DNA from: Sandaracinus amylolyticus
GTDB lineage: Bacteria; Myxococcota_A; Polyangia; Polyangiales; Sandaracinaceae
Length of the DNA stretch: 64,000 nucleotides
Assembly (NCBI RefSeq): GCF_021631985.1
Contig: NZ_CP070225.1
Span: 5,270,001 to 5,334,000 of the forward strand
Reading direction: 5' to 3'
Positions within the stretch are counted from its first letter, which is position 1, and every line of letters begins with the position of its first letter. A model generated the notes under the pieces. It saw nothing but the letters and a program-made list of their open reading frames with translations, did not search any database and had not been told where the DNA came from. Position numbers and translations under genes: made by a program. This document shows, piece by piece, positions 34,001-41,294 of this stretch.

Positions 34001-36052
34001 CTCGGTCGCTGCGTCGAAGGGATCCGCGCGTTCCTGATCGCCGGGCCCGATCGCCTCGCGACGCTGCGCAAGAGCGCGGCGCAGTGGCTGATCGCGCACG
34101 AGGATCGCCTCGGCGCCCCGCTCCTGATCCAGAGCGCGCTGCGCGCCGAGCAAGCGCTGCCGACCGAGCTGGTGCGGCGCATCAGCGAGGGCATGGTGAT
34201 GGCGCTCGCCGAGGGCGGGCTCACCGTCGGACACGAGCACGTGCTCGAGCCGCGGATCGTCGACCTGCTCGAACGGTTGCGCACGCAACCGAGCGCCCGC
34301 GAGTCCGCGCTGCGTCGGGTGCTCGAGGACGGGATCTACGAGGTCGCGCGACGCCGTGCGCGCGCCCTGATGGTCCCGTCGCGCGCCCGCGACACGAAGC
34401 TGCGCGAGGTCGCCGACGTGTTCGCGTGGGGCACGCGCCGCTCGCGCGAGCTCACCGGGCGCGTCCTCCGCTTCCACATCAGCGACGTCTCGCAGCTCGG
34501 GTACACGACGATGCGCTCGGGCGACGTCCACGTGACGCCCCTGCCGATCTTCCAGCGCGAGCGCGACGGTCGCACGATCGTCGAGGCCCTCGTGCTGCAC
34601 GAGATCGGGCACCACGTGTTCCACGGCTCCGTCGAGGCGATCGCGATCTGGGAGCAAGCGGACGAGATGGGCCTCGTGCGCCTGCTCAACCTCGTCATGG
34701 ACGAGCACCTCGAGCGCAACCTCCGCGCGATGGAGGCCGAGTGGGGCGATCGCCTGAAGACGCTCGCGGCGTGGGCCTTCCGTCACTCGCGCAACGACGT
34801 GCGGCTCGATCTGCTGCTCTCCATCCTCGGCGCGCACGCGTTCGAGGTGCTCAGCGCGACGAAGCTCGGCATCGCGCGCGATCGCACCGCGATCACCGTG
34901 GAGAGCGGCGCGGTGCTGGGCGCGCTCGAGTCGCGCGGCCACTCGTTCGCGCGCTTCGTGCGCGCGCTCCGCATGGGCCTCGGGGATCGCTCCGGCGATC
35001 CCAAGGTGCGCGAGGCGCTCGCGCTCTTCGATCGCAAGTTCCGTCACGCCGACGTGCCGCGGCTCTGGGAGATCGCGCAGGCGCTCCATCGCATCTTCGG
35101 GCAGGAGATCGACGTCGCGCTCGGGTTCGGCGGCGCGGAGTCGGTGTCGCGCCCCGGCGAGCTCGTCGACTGCGACGAGGGCATCACCGACGGCGAGGTG
35201 CAGCGCGAGGTGCAGCGCGTGCTCGAGGCCCCGCGCAGCGCGCCCGGAGCGCCGCCGCCGGGCCGCGATCAGCCCCTCGTGATCAACGTCGGCGCGAGCC
35301 AGGAGTGGGCGCCGATCACCCGCGTCGAGGTGCTGCCGCCCGATCCCGGAAAGCACGAGCAGGTCGCGAGCACGGTGCGCCGTCACGCCGATCGCATGCG
35401 CCGCCACCTCGAGGAGCTCGGCCTGCGATGGGAGCCGCAGCGCATGCGCCTCCAGGGTCGTCGCCTCGACGTCGCGCGCCTGCGCGCGCTGGTCACCCGC
35501 GGCGATCCGCGCGTGCTGATCGCGCGCGAGCTTCGCCACCGCACCGACCTCTTCCTCGGCGTGCTGATCGACTGCTCGGGCTCGATGAACGGCACCTCGA
35601 TGGAGCGCGCCCACGCGTTCGGCGTGCTGCTCGCAGAGGCGGCGCGCGATCTGCGCGGCGTCGATCTGCGCGCGTTCGGGTTCACCGATCGCTGCGTCTA
35701 CGACGCGGGCGATGCGCGACGGTCGGCGATCACCTCGCTGCGCGCGACCGACGGGAACAACGACGCGGCCGCGCTCGACTACGTCGGTCAGGTCGCCGCG
35801 CGATCGACCCGTCGCGCCAAGCTGATCGTGATGATCAGCGACGGCCTGCCCACCGAGTGCTCGGTCGAGGCGCTGCGCACGTGCGTGCGGCGCACCTCGC
35901 GTCGCGGCATCGCATGCGCGCAGGTCGCGGTGCGGCCGCTCGAGGAAGTGTGCTTCCCGCACTACGTCGTGATCGAAGGCGGCGAGCTCGACGGAGCGGT
36001 CGCGCGCTTCGGCGAGGTGATCACGAAGCTGGTGCGCCAGGTGATGAGCTGA
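31052..36052 (+). CDS. Giant HEAT-repeat / HExxH metallopeptidase-like / vWA fusion protein
   Basis: A cytoplasmic protein of about 1,666 residues with no signal or membrane segments. Residues 1-1100 are almost entirely Ala/Leu-rich paired helices of HEAT/Armadillo style (e.g. HPDVDVRVAAVRALAGARG, DDDAVRIAAVESLRA). A zincin-like region follows with the motif H1183-EIGHH, preceded by IVEALVL and followed by acidic helices (MDEHLERNL). The C-terminus (about 1,495-1,666) is a von Willebrand A domain with a full MIDAS: D1507-C-S-G-S, a Thr in TDGNND and Asp in ISDGLPTE. The start is taken at GTG 31052 because the frame upstream is open but non-protein-like; no good ribosome site is visible. MoxR ATPase follows 11 bp later, and MoxR-vWA pairs act together as chaperones or in conflict systems. 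I do not know a named family with this domain set. Confidence 0.85.
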   Translation: MPVLLFQRLLTSTVDRDDLPALRTLASLPIPERAPWLGALAPALSHPDVDVRVAAVRALAGARGRVGFLRIADALDDDDDAVRIAAVESLRASSAGLPAAWALAIFHRDPAVRRAAVAGAPPLGCESLELHLLPDPACADHVTLPTVPRAIGPILAHVRSGVMSAERARGWIEANLGVQLLNELLVVRYRTPAEIDPILDGDDPGVAHDDTLEELIELFFDPEVEPARCASVLRTVRAMLLARADTHRRAAAALYAILRRTGKLPAAGAAMLGALYPAALADVRLSRALRVAALEGPLQCGDAVPALAAEAVDALLGGDLVRTPEGALDLRALAAIFTVARGVDVATVIARIGEREIIDAFRSDARRAAPLIARAPSLLPALMSAMPEQRALLVALAIAATPTDDVTLPAGVDGALAIEIALALDALRVSDEARLTAAKVDRAVEMLGGQVAVAPAALRALLVALVDHADAKGSPLLLDLLGDAARRVGADPWTEAALSLELHRLVALVVLLGHVTSLPFAKELALAHALAEHDDPALRGWAASRVPRPALEDPSSITVGSLDERQIARIADATTAGDLLDALRPALTAPRRGLVAVLAARRPIVSPVVCAALLASHDDPAAVARELVRWSAPTGAFRTELDAEMVRRWRGRHDVLPVLANAWLHLFEAHAFALIERLAAGTDGVLGAIAAARTLPAPILAQQIWAGVATVAEMWRWRDRTRLEELATPALFDLALSELDTDLGDMAARLLVSCGVVAPTLLAERTPAIVALLPDLPERTRERLVSIASARGLAPSRRAPRPRITSTELDEIARIKSLADLDALARECEGTVEPLVQEAALALLLRGAGAGERRIAQLLEREPGVPCASALAAAVDFFESEAALDVIEAMVRARRGAGADAELRFRLAVSLARLGRADLADVALDAACDPTPPIGWMRESDVERLEALRPLLVVACALARSPHPHAYTRAVRTLMARAYDPTVLGRCVEGIRAFLIAGPDRLATLRKSAAQWLIAHEDRLGAPLLIQSALRAEQALPTELVRRISEGMVMALAEGGLTVGHEHVLEPRIVDLLERLRTQPSARESALRRVLEDGIYEVARRRARALMVPSRARDTKLREVADVFAWGTRRSRELTGRVLRFHISDVSQLGYTTMRSGDVHVTPLPIFQRERDGRTIVEALVLHEIGHHVFHGSVEAIAIWEQADEMGLVRLLNLVMDEHLERNLRAMEAEWGDRLKTLAAWAFRHSRNDVRLDLLLSILGAHAFEVLSATKLGIARDRTAITVESGAVLGALESRGHSFARFVRALRMGLGDRSGDPKVREALALFDRKFRHADVPRLWEIAQALHRIFGQEIDVALGFGGAESVSRPGELVDCDEGITDGEVQREVQRVLEAPRSAPGAPPPGRDQPLVINVGASQEWAPITRVEVLPPDPGKHEQVASTVRRHADRMRRHLEELGLRWEPQRMRLQGRRLDVARLRALVTRGDPRVLIARELRHRTDLFLGVLIDCSGSMNGTSMERAHAFGVLLAEAARDLRGVDLRAFGFTDRCVYDAGDARRSAITSLRATDGNNDAAALDYVGQVAARSTRRAKLIVMISDGLPTECSVEALRTCVRRTSRRGIACAQVAVRPLEEVCFPHYVVIEGGELDGAVARFGEVITKLVRQVMS

Positions 36053-36063
36053 GGAGTGCGGTC

Positions 36064-37185
36064 ATGACGAAGCTGGAGATCGAAGAGATCCGCGAGGGCG
36101 CGGTGATGGAGGCGACGTTCTGGGCGAACCCGGTCGAGGACTCGCGCTTCAAGTACCGCGCGACGCACCTCGACGGGCGGCGCGCGCCCAAGGTCGTGCT
36201 CAGCGACGACGCGCGCATCCAGCCCGGCGTCCCGTGCCTCGTGCGCATCGAGGCGATCCACAAGCCCGAGCGAGCCGATCACGGCTACATCGAGGCGAAG
36301 TGGGAGCGCCCCGCGCCCTTCCGCATCGAGGGCGTGTGGATCGATCCCGTCGTCGCGAAGAAGCTGCAGATCCTGCTCGAGAGCGGGCTCAACATCCTGC
36401 TCGACGGCCCCCAGGGCTGCGGCAAGACGACGCTCGCGCGCGCGATCGCGGAGTCGCTCGGGATGGAGTTCGTGTTCTTCAACTGCGGCGCGGTGGTCGA
36501 GGCGAGCGACTTCCTCGCGACCATCCAGGTGCGAGCGAGCGCGTCGGGCGCGCCGGTCACCGACTTCGTCAAGACCGACGTGCTCCTCGCGATCGAGCAG
36601 GCGAACGAGACGAAGGACGAGCGCTATCTCGTCTTCCTCGACGAGCTCAATCGCTGCCCCGAGAGCGCGCGCAACGCGCTGATGCCCGCGCTCGACGCGA
36701 CGCGACGCGTGTTCCATCCGGTGGAGAACCGCTTCGTGACGATCCCCGATCACGTGCAGTTCGTCGCGGCGGTGAACCGCGGTCGAGAGTTCTCGGGCAC
36801 GTTCGGCATCGACGCGGCGCAGCTCGATCGTTTCGCGCCGCTCCAGATGCGCTACCCGCCGCCGCCCGAGGAGGTGAAGCTGCTGCGCGCGCGTCATCCC
36901 TCGCTCGGCAAGGAGCTCGTCGAGACGCTCGTCGCGATCGCCGATGCAGTGCGCCACGCGCCCGAGCTCGGACAGAGCCTCTCGGTGCGCGCCACCGACG
37001 AGGCGTGCGTGTACCTCGAGCATCCGCTGATGAGCGAGGAGCCGCGCGCGAACCTGCCCGACGTGCTCAAGTCGAGCTTCTGCGGCCGCTTCTCGGGCCG
37101 CTGGGACGATCCGGGCAGCGACGCAGGCGCGGTGTGGGCGACGGTGACGCGCGTGCTGCGCGAGCGCGGGGAACCGGTGGCGTGA
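36064..37185 (+). CDS. MoxR-type AAA+ ATPase with N-terminal beta-rich extension
   Basis: A 373-residue ATPase. An N-terminal domain of about 95 residues (MTKLEIEEIREGAVMEA..., rich in strands) precedes a AAA+ core. Walker A is G115-PQGCGKTT, Walker B is YLVFL-D193-E194-LNR, sensor 1 is VAAVNRG and the arginine-finger region is DAAQLDRF. The core is of the MoxR/CbbQ/GvpN group, which remodels metal-dependent or multisubunit protein complexes together with a vWA partner. It is 11 bp behind the vWA fusion gene, so the partner is almost certainly that protein. The N-terminal extension is unusual for MoxR and may bind the HEAT region. Confidence 0.92.
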   Translation: MTKLEIEEIREGAVMEATFWANPVEDSRFKYRATHLDGRRAPKVVLSDDARIQPGVPCLVRIEAIHKPERADHGYIEAKWERPAPFRIEGVWIDPVVAKKLQILLESGLNILLDGPQGCGKTTLARAIAESLGMEFVFFNCGAVVEASDFLATIQVRASASGAPVTDFVKTDVLLAIEQANETKDERYLVFLDELNRCPESARNALMPALDATRRVFHPVENRFVTIPDHVQFVAAVNRGREFSGTFGIDAAQLDRFAPLQMRYPPPPEEVKLLRARHPSLGKELVETLVAIADAVRHAPELGQSLSVRATDEACVYLEHPLMSEEPRANLPDVLKSSFCGRFSGRWDDPGSDAGAVWATVTRVLRERGEPVA

Positions 37186-37212
37186 TCGGCGGGCGCGTCT
37201 AGATCGCACGAG

Positions 37213-38313
37213 GTGCCCGATCGATCGGACAAGCTGCCCGCGGGGCTCCGCGCGCACCTCGCGTCGCTGTTCCCGGGCGCGCGCGTCGTGAGGGCGTGCG
37301 CGCTCGGGCCCGATGCGCATCCGCCGAGCGACGAGACCGAGAAGGAGCTGGGGTACGGACACCCGCTGCGCGTCACGCTCGCGACCGAGACGGGGACGAC
37401 GCACGACGTCGTGCTCCACACCGCGGGAGCCGACGAGTACGGGCACGATCGCCGCGCCGACCGCATCGCCGCGCAGGTCCTCGCCTACGACACGTTCGGC
37501 CTCTTCCCGCAGCACGTGCGCGCGATCGACGTGGGCGCGCTGCGCGACGACGGAACCCTGGTGTCGCTGCGCGCGACCGGTGAGGCGTACCTGATCACCG
37601 AGTGGGCCGAGGGCGAGCTCTATGCCGACGATCTGCGTCGCATCGGGCGCGATGGAGCGCTGCGCGAGCTCGACGTGGCTCGCGCCGACGCGCTCGTGCG
37701 CTACCTCGTCGCGCTGCATCGCACGCCGGGCACCCACGAGGGCGCATACGTCCGCGCGATCCGCGATCTGATCGGCGCGGGCGAGGGCGTCGCGGGGATC
37801 GCCGATGCGTACCCCGAGGACACGCCGGGCGCGCCGCGCGCGCGGCTCGACGCGATCGAGCGCGCGTGCCTCGAGCACCGGCTGCGCCTGCGCCGCCGCA
37901 CCGATCGGCTGCGCCGCACCCACGGCGACTTCCATCCGTTCAACCTGCTCTTCGAGGGCGAGAAGCTGATCGCGCTCGACGCGAGCCGCGGCGCGCAGGG
38001 CGATCCCGCCGACGATCTCGCGTCGCTCACGATCAACCACCTGTTCTTCGGGCTCGAGCACCGCGACGTGTGGAACGACGGGCTCGGCGCGTTGTGGTCG
38101 CGGACCTTCGATCGTTATCTGCGCGAGAGCGGCGATCTCGGGATGCTCGAGACGATTGCGCCCTTCTTCGCGTGGCGCGCGCTCGTCGTGTCGAGCCCGC
38201 GCTGGTATCCGCACCTGCGCGCCGAGGATCGCGATCGGATGCTGCGCTTCGCCGAGCGCGTCCTCGCCGCGCCGCGCTTCGATCCCGTGATGGGCATCGA
38301 GGCGATGCGGTGA
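37213..38313 (+). CDS. APH-fold (aminoglycoside/choline kinase-like) phosphotransferase
   Basis: A 366-residue protein of the phosphotransferase (APH) family. The catalytic loop HGDFHPFNLLF (Brenner motif, around residues 237-247) and the following ALDASRGAQGDPADDLA, with an Asp equivalent to the DFG Asp, are visible. The N-lobe is weaker, with a possible ATP Lys not obvious. Substrates in this family range from antibiotics and choline to hydroxylated metabolites. GTG 37213 is the start (AGG just before it). It follows MoxR by 27 bp and its stop overlaps the next gene's GTG, so the four genes from 31052 may form one operon. Confidence 0.85.
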   Translation: MPDRSDKLPAGLRAHLASLFPGARVVRACALGPDAHPPSDETEKELGYGHPLRVTLATETGTTHDVVLHTAGADEYGHDRRADRIAAQVLAYDTFGLFPQHVRAIDVGALRDDGTLVSLRATGEAYLITEWAEGELYADDLRRIGRDGALRELDVARADALVRYLVALHRTPGTHEGAYVRAIRDLIGAGEGVAGIADAYPEDTPGAPRARLDAIERACLEHRLRLRRRTDRLRRTHGDFHPFNLLFEGEKLIALDASRGAQGDPADDLASLTINHLFFGLEHRDVWNDGLGALWSRTFDRYLRESGDLGMLETIAPFFAWRALVVSSPRWYPHLRAEDRDRMLRFAERVLAAPRFDPVMGIEAMR

Positions 38314-38822
38314 GCGGCACTGCCTCGAGCGGCGTCGTGCTCTGGCTCACCGGGCTTCCCTCGTCGGGCAAGTCGACGCTCGCGCGGCGCGCGGCCGACG
38401 CGCTGCGTGCGCGCGGGATCCCGACGCTCGTGCTCGACGGCGACGACGTGCGCGAGACGCTGCGCCCCCGCCTCGGCTACGACGACGACGCGCGCGACGC
38501 GTTCTACGAGACGCTCGCTCGCCTCGCTGCGCTCGCCGCATCGCAAGGGCTCGTGGTGCTCGTGCCCGCGACTGCGCATCGCCGCGCGTTCCGCGATCGC
38601 GCGCGCGCGCTCGCGCCGCGCTTCGTCGAGGTGCACGTCGACGTGCCGCCCGAGATCGCCGAGGCGCGCGACGACAAGGGCTTCTACGCGCGCGCTCGCG
38701 CGTCGCGGTCGAGCACGATGCCGGGCGTCGGCGTGAGCTACGAGCCGCCGCTCGCGCCGGAGCTCGTCGTGCACGGGAGCGACGAGGTCGACGCGCTGCT
38801 CGCCGCGATCGACCGGCTCTGA
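38310..38822 (+). CDS. Adenylylsulfate-kinase-like P-loop kinase
   Basis: A 170-residue P-loop kinase similar to APS kinase (CysC). Walker A is GLPSSGKST (residues 15-23), followed by LVLDGDDVRETLRPRLGYDDDARD, the APS-kinase DGD motif with substrate-binding Arg. The later EVHVDVPPEIAEARDDKGFYARAR corresponds to the CysC lid region. The typical FISP and ENPDL sequences are altered, so it may phosphorylate something other than APS. GTG 38310 overlaps the phosphotransferase stop (GTGA). The coupling of an APH-type kinase and a small P-loop kinase recalls proteins in which both are fused. Confidence 0.82.
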   Translation: MSGTASSGVVLWLTGLPSSGKSTLARRAADALRARGIPTLVLDGDDVRETLRPRLGYDDDARDAFYETLARLAALAASQGLVVLVPATAHRRAFRDRARALAPRFVEVHVDVPPEIAEARDDKGFYARARASRSSTMPGVGVSYEPPLAPELVVHGSDEVDALLAAIDRL

Positions 38823-38861
38823 TCACGCGCGCAGTCCACGCGTGTGGCCGTTGTCGCGCGC

Positions 38862-38880
38862 GACGTGGTGCCCACGTCGC
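38862..38880. promoter_or_regulatory. 8-bp perfect hairpin CGACGTGG-TGC-CCACGTCG
   Basis: Found in the 165-bp gap between the APS-kinase-like gene and the following lipoprotein gene, 40 bp after the stop. It could end the upstream operon or act as an operator for the lipoprotein. No T-tract follows. Confidence 0.35.
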
Positions 38881-38987
38881 TGCCCACACGAGGGCGGACT
38901 GCTCACTCGGTGACGCTCGCAGGGGGATGTTCGATGCGAGCCGAAGGCGGTCCGGTCCATGACCCACTCGAGATCCCGGGGGTTCAC

Positions 38988-39596
38988 ATGATCCGTTCGT
39001 TCCTGATCGCCGTCGTCGCGCTGTGCGGTCTCGCCGCGTGTGGAAGCACCGAAGAAGCGTCGACCGCGGAGACCACCGGCACCGCGCCCACGACCACCAC
39101 CACGCCGCCGCCGACGCCTCCGCCCACGACGCCGACGCCCGCCGAGGGCACGACCGCGGCGCCCGGCGCTGCGCCCGCCGGTGGCGGCGGCGCGACCATC
39201 ACGATCGCGACCGGCTTCACCGATCCCACGATCACGACCGGCACGTCGGGCGGCGCGGTCGAGGCCTCGACGCTCAACGCCGAGTGCGCGGGCTGGGTGA
39301 GCTCGAGCCCCGATCACGTGCTCGATCTCCAGGCCGCGATGCCGCGCCTCAAGATCATGGCGTTCGGCACCGAGGCCGACTCGGACGTCACGCTCGTCGT
39401 GCGCAAGCCCGACGGCACGTACCTCTGCAACGACGACAGCGACGGGTTCCACCCGGTCGTCGAGGGCGAGATGCCCGCGGGCCGCTACGAGATCTTCGTC
39501 GGCAGCTACGAGCAGGGCCGCCGCCAGGCGTACCGCCTCGGCATCACGACGCAGGAGGCGGCGACGCCCACGACGACGCTCGCGCAAGCGCAGTGA
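38988..39596 (+). CDS. Small lipoprotein with Pro/Thr-rich linker and PPC-like domain
   Basis: A 202-residue lipoprotein with signal peptide and lipobox LAAC (Cys at residue 15). A low-complexity Thr/Pro/Ala linker of about 50 residues (repeats of TTTT, PPTPPPTT) would span the cell wall or surface layer. The C-terminal 110 residues form a beta-rich domain (AGWVSSSPDHVLDLQAAMPRLKIMAFGTEADSDVTLVVRKPDGTYLCNDD...GRYEIFVGSY) resembling pre-peptidase C-terminal domains. ATG 38988 begins the signal peptide exactly. A strong terminator follows the stop. Function unknown. Confidence 0.8.
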   Translation: MIRSFLIAVVALCGLAACGSTEEASTAETTGTAPTTTTTPPPTPPPTTPTPAEGTTAAPGAAPAGGGGATITIATGFTDPTITTGTSGGAVEASTLNAECAGWVSSSPDHVLDLQAAMPRLKIMAFGTEADSDVTLVVRKPDGTYLCNDDSDGFHPVVEGEMPAGRYEIFVGSYEQGRRQAYRLGITTQEAATPTTTLAQAQ

Positions 39597-39604
39597 TCGA
39601 TCCC

Positions 39605-39644
39605 ACGAACGCCGGTGATCTCGCCCGAGGTCACCGGCGTTCGT
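39605..39644 (+). terminator. Strong terminator hairpin after lipoprotein gene
   Basis: Perfect 14-bp arms (39605-39618 and 39631-39644, ACGAACGCCGGTGA and its complement) with a 12-base loop, starting eight bases after the stop. Only a short GCTTCT follows, so it is a weak-tailed intrinsic terminator or 3' stabiliser. Confidence 0.75.
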
Positions 39645-39656
39645 GCTTCTCGCGAT

Positions 39657-39703
39657 CTTCGATGCAACTTGCATCGAAGACTTCGATGCGTCATGCATCG
39701 AAG
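39657..39703. promoter_or_regulatory. Two tandem 23-bp palindromes directly before the TIGR02452 start
   Basis: Two sites of the form CTTCGATGC-N5-GCATCGAAG occupy 39657-39679 and 39681-39703, separated by one base. The arms are identical in both copies and only the five central bases differ (AACTT and GTCAT). The second ends one base before the ATG at 39705. A 24-bp period puts the two sites near-equivalently on the helix. They overlap the ribosome-binding region, so a bound protein would block transcription or translation of the gene. Confidence 0.8.
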
Positions 39704-39704
39704 C

Positions 39705-40529
39705 ATGAACGACAAGCCGAACCGAAGACGTCGCCAGGAGATCGCGGAGCAGACGGTCGCGATCCTGCGGGCGGGCCGCTACGTCGCGCCGAGCGGGCGC
39801 GAGATCGACATCACCACTGCGATCGCCGATGCGGTCGCAGGCACCACGCTGCACACGCCGGAGCGTCCGCCACCGCGCGCGATCCCGAGCGCGCGCCCGA
39901 CGACGATCACCGTCGCGAACGAGACCACGCTCGTCGGCGCGAAGCGCCTGCACGACGCGGGACATCGTGTCGCCGCGCTCGTGTTCGGCTCGGCGCGCAA
40001 CCCGGGCGGTGGGTTCCTCGGCGGCTCCGAGGCGCAGGAGGAGAGCCTCGCGCGCGCGTCGGCGCTCTACGCGTGCGAGGAAGGCTCGCCCTTCTACGAG
40101 CACCACCGCGCGCACCGCGCTCCGTACTACTCGCACCACGTGATCCACGCGCCCGACGTGCCGGTGCTGCGCGACGACGCGGGCACGCTCCTCGAGTCGC
40201 CGTGGCCGTGCACGTTCCTCGTGGCCGCGGCGCCGAACCGGCGCGACCTCGATCCCGACGAGGAGACCGCGCCGGTCATGGCCGAGCGCATCGCGCGCAT
40301 CCTCGACGTCGCTGCGGCGCACGGTCATCGCACGCTCGTGCTCGGTGCGTTCGGGTGCGGCGTGTTCCGCAACGATCCGGTCGAGGTCGCAGGGCTCTTC
40401 GCGACCGCGCTCGAGGGCAGCCACGCGGGCGTCTTCGACGAGGTGCGCTTCAGCGTGCTCGACACGTCCGAGGAGGGCGCGACGTTCCGCGCATTCGCCG
40501 AGCGGTTCGCGCATGATCGCGATCGATGA
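39705..40529 (+). CDS. TIGR02452 family protein (PARG-like macrodomain)
   Basis: A 274-residue cytoplasmic protein. The N-terminal helices (NRRRRQEIAEQTVAILRAGRY) and core AALVFGSARNPGGGFLGGSEAQEESLARASALY are diagnostic for the TIGR02452/DUF2263 group. This group is related to poly(ADP-ribose) glycohydrolase; the GGG-x-QEE segment matches the PARG catalytic loop. Later LGAFGCGVFRNDP is the second macrodomain ligand loop. It probably removes or senses ADP-ribose modifications. ATG 39705 is chosen because it follows the tandem palindromes and matches the family start. It shares ATGA with the next gene (40526-40529). Confidence 0.9.
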   Translation: MNDKPNRRRRQEIAEQTVAILRAGRYVAPSGREIDITTAIADAVAGTTLHTPERPPPRAIPSARPTTITVANETTLVGAKRLHDAGHRVAALVFGSARNPGGGFLGGSEAQEESLARASALYACEEGSPFYEHHRAHRAPYYSHHVIHAPDVPVLRDDAGTLLESPWPCTFLVAAAPNRRDLDPDEETAPVMAERIARILDVAAAHGHRTLVLGAFGCGVFRNDPVEVAGLFATALEGSHAGVFDEVRFSVLDTSEEGATFRAFAERFAHDRDR

Positions 40530-41245
40530 CGCTCGATCGCATCGCCCCGACGCGGCGGCCCGAGGGCCCGAACGCAGGCACGCAGCGATGGCGCGAGCTG
40601 CTCTTCGTCCACTGGAGCGTGACGCTCGACGAGGTGCGACCGCTCGTGCCCGCGTCGCTCGAGCTCGACCCGTGGGAAGGCCGCGCGTGGATCGGCGCGG
40701 TGCCGTTCCGCATGGAGGAGATCCGTCCTTCGTGGCTCCCGCGCGCGATGGCGCTCGACTTCCTCGAGCTCAACCTCCGTACCTACGTGCACCACCGCGG
40801 GCGCCCCGGCGTGTGGTTCTTCTCGCTCGAGGCGAGCTCGTGGCTCGCAGTGCGCGCGGCGCGCCTCGGGTGGTCGCTGCCGTACTGGCACGCGCGCATG
40901 CGCACCGAGCGCGAGGGCGCGCGCGTGAGGTACACGTCGTCGCGCCGCGGGCACGATGCGCGGTTCGACGTCGAGTACGAGATCGACGACGCGATCGGCG
41001 CCTCGGCGCCGGGCACGTTCGAGCACTTCCTGCTCGAGCGCTACCTGCTCTTCGCCGCGCACCGCGGGCGCATCCTCGAGGGCCAGGTGCACCACCTGCC
41101 CTACCCCGCGCATCGTGCGCGCGTGCACCGGCTCGAGCAGACGCTCACGGCGGCGGCAGGGCTGCCCGCGCTGCAGCGCGCGCCCGAGATCGTGCACTGG
41201 AGCCCGGGCGTCGACGTCGAGGTGTTCGGGCCGTGGGCGACGTGA
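40526..41245 (+). CDS. DUF2071 (YqjF-like) family protein
   Basis: A 239-residue soluble protein. The opening QRWRELLFVHWSVTLDEVRPLVPASLELDPWEGRAWIGAVPFRM and the following FLELNLRTYVHHRGRPGVWFFSLEASSWLAVRAARLGWSLPYW are the typical YqjF/DUF2071 blocks, an acetoacetate-decarboxylase-like barrel. No activity is known for the family. The ATG overlaps the stop of the macrodomain gene by four bases, so both are made together. Shared control by the tandem palindromes is likely. Confidence 0.9.
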   Translation: MTLDRIAPTRRPEGPNAGTQRWRELLFVHWSVTLDEVRPLVPASLELDPWEGRAWIGAVPFRMEEIRPSWLPRAMALDFLELNLRTYVHHRGRPGVWFFSLEASSWLAVRAARLGWSLPYWHARMRTEREGARVRYTSSRRGHDARFDVEYEIDDAIGASAPGTFEHFLLERYLLFAAHRGRILEGQVHHLPYPAHRARVHRLEQTLTAAAGLPALQRAPEIVHWSPGVDVEVFGPWAT

Positions 41246-41294
41246 TCGAGCGCCGTGCATCGCACGCGCGATCGCTGCTACATCACGCCCCGCC

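Noticed and set aside
30929-35962. A 1,677-codon open frame on the minus strand opposite the vWA fusion gene
   Set aside because: It reads as low-complexity Arg/Ala/His/Glu-rich sequence with no domains and mirrors the codon bias of the plus-strand gene; in DNA this GC-rich, antisense frames stay open by composition.
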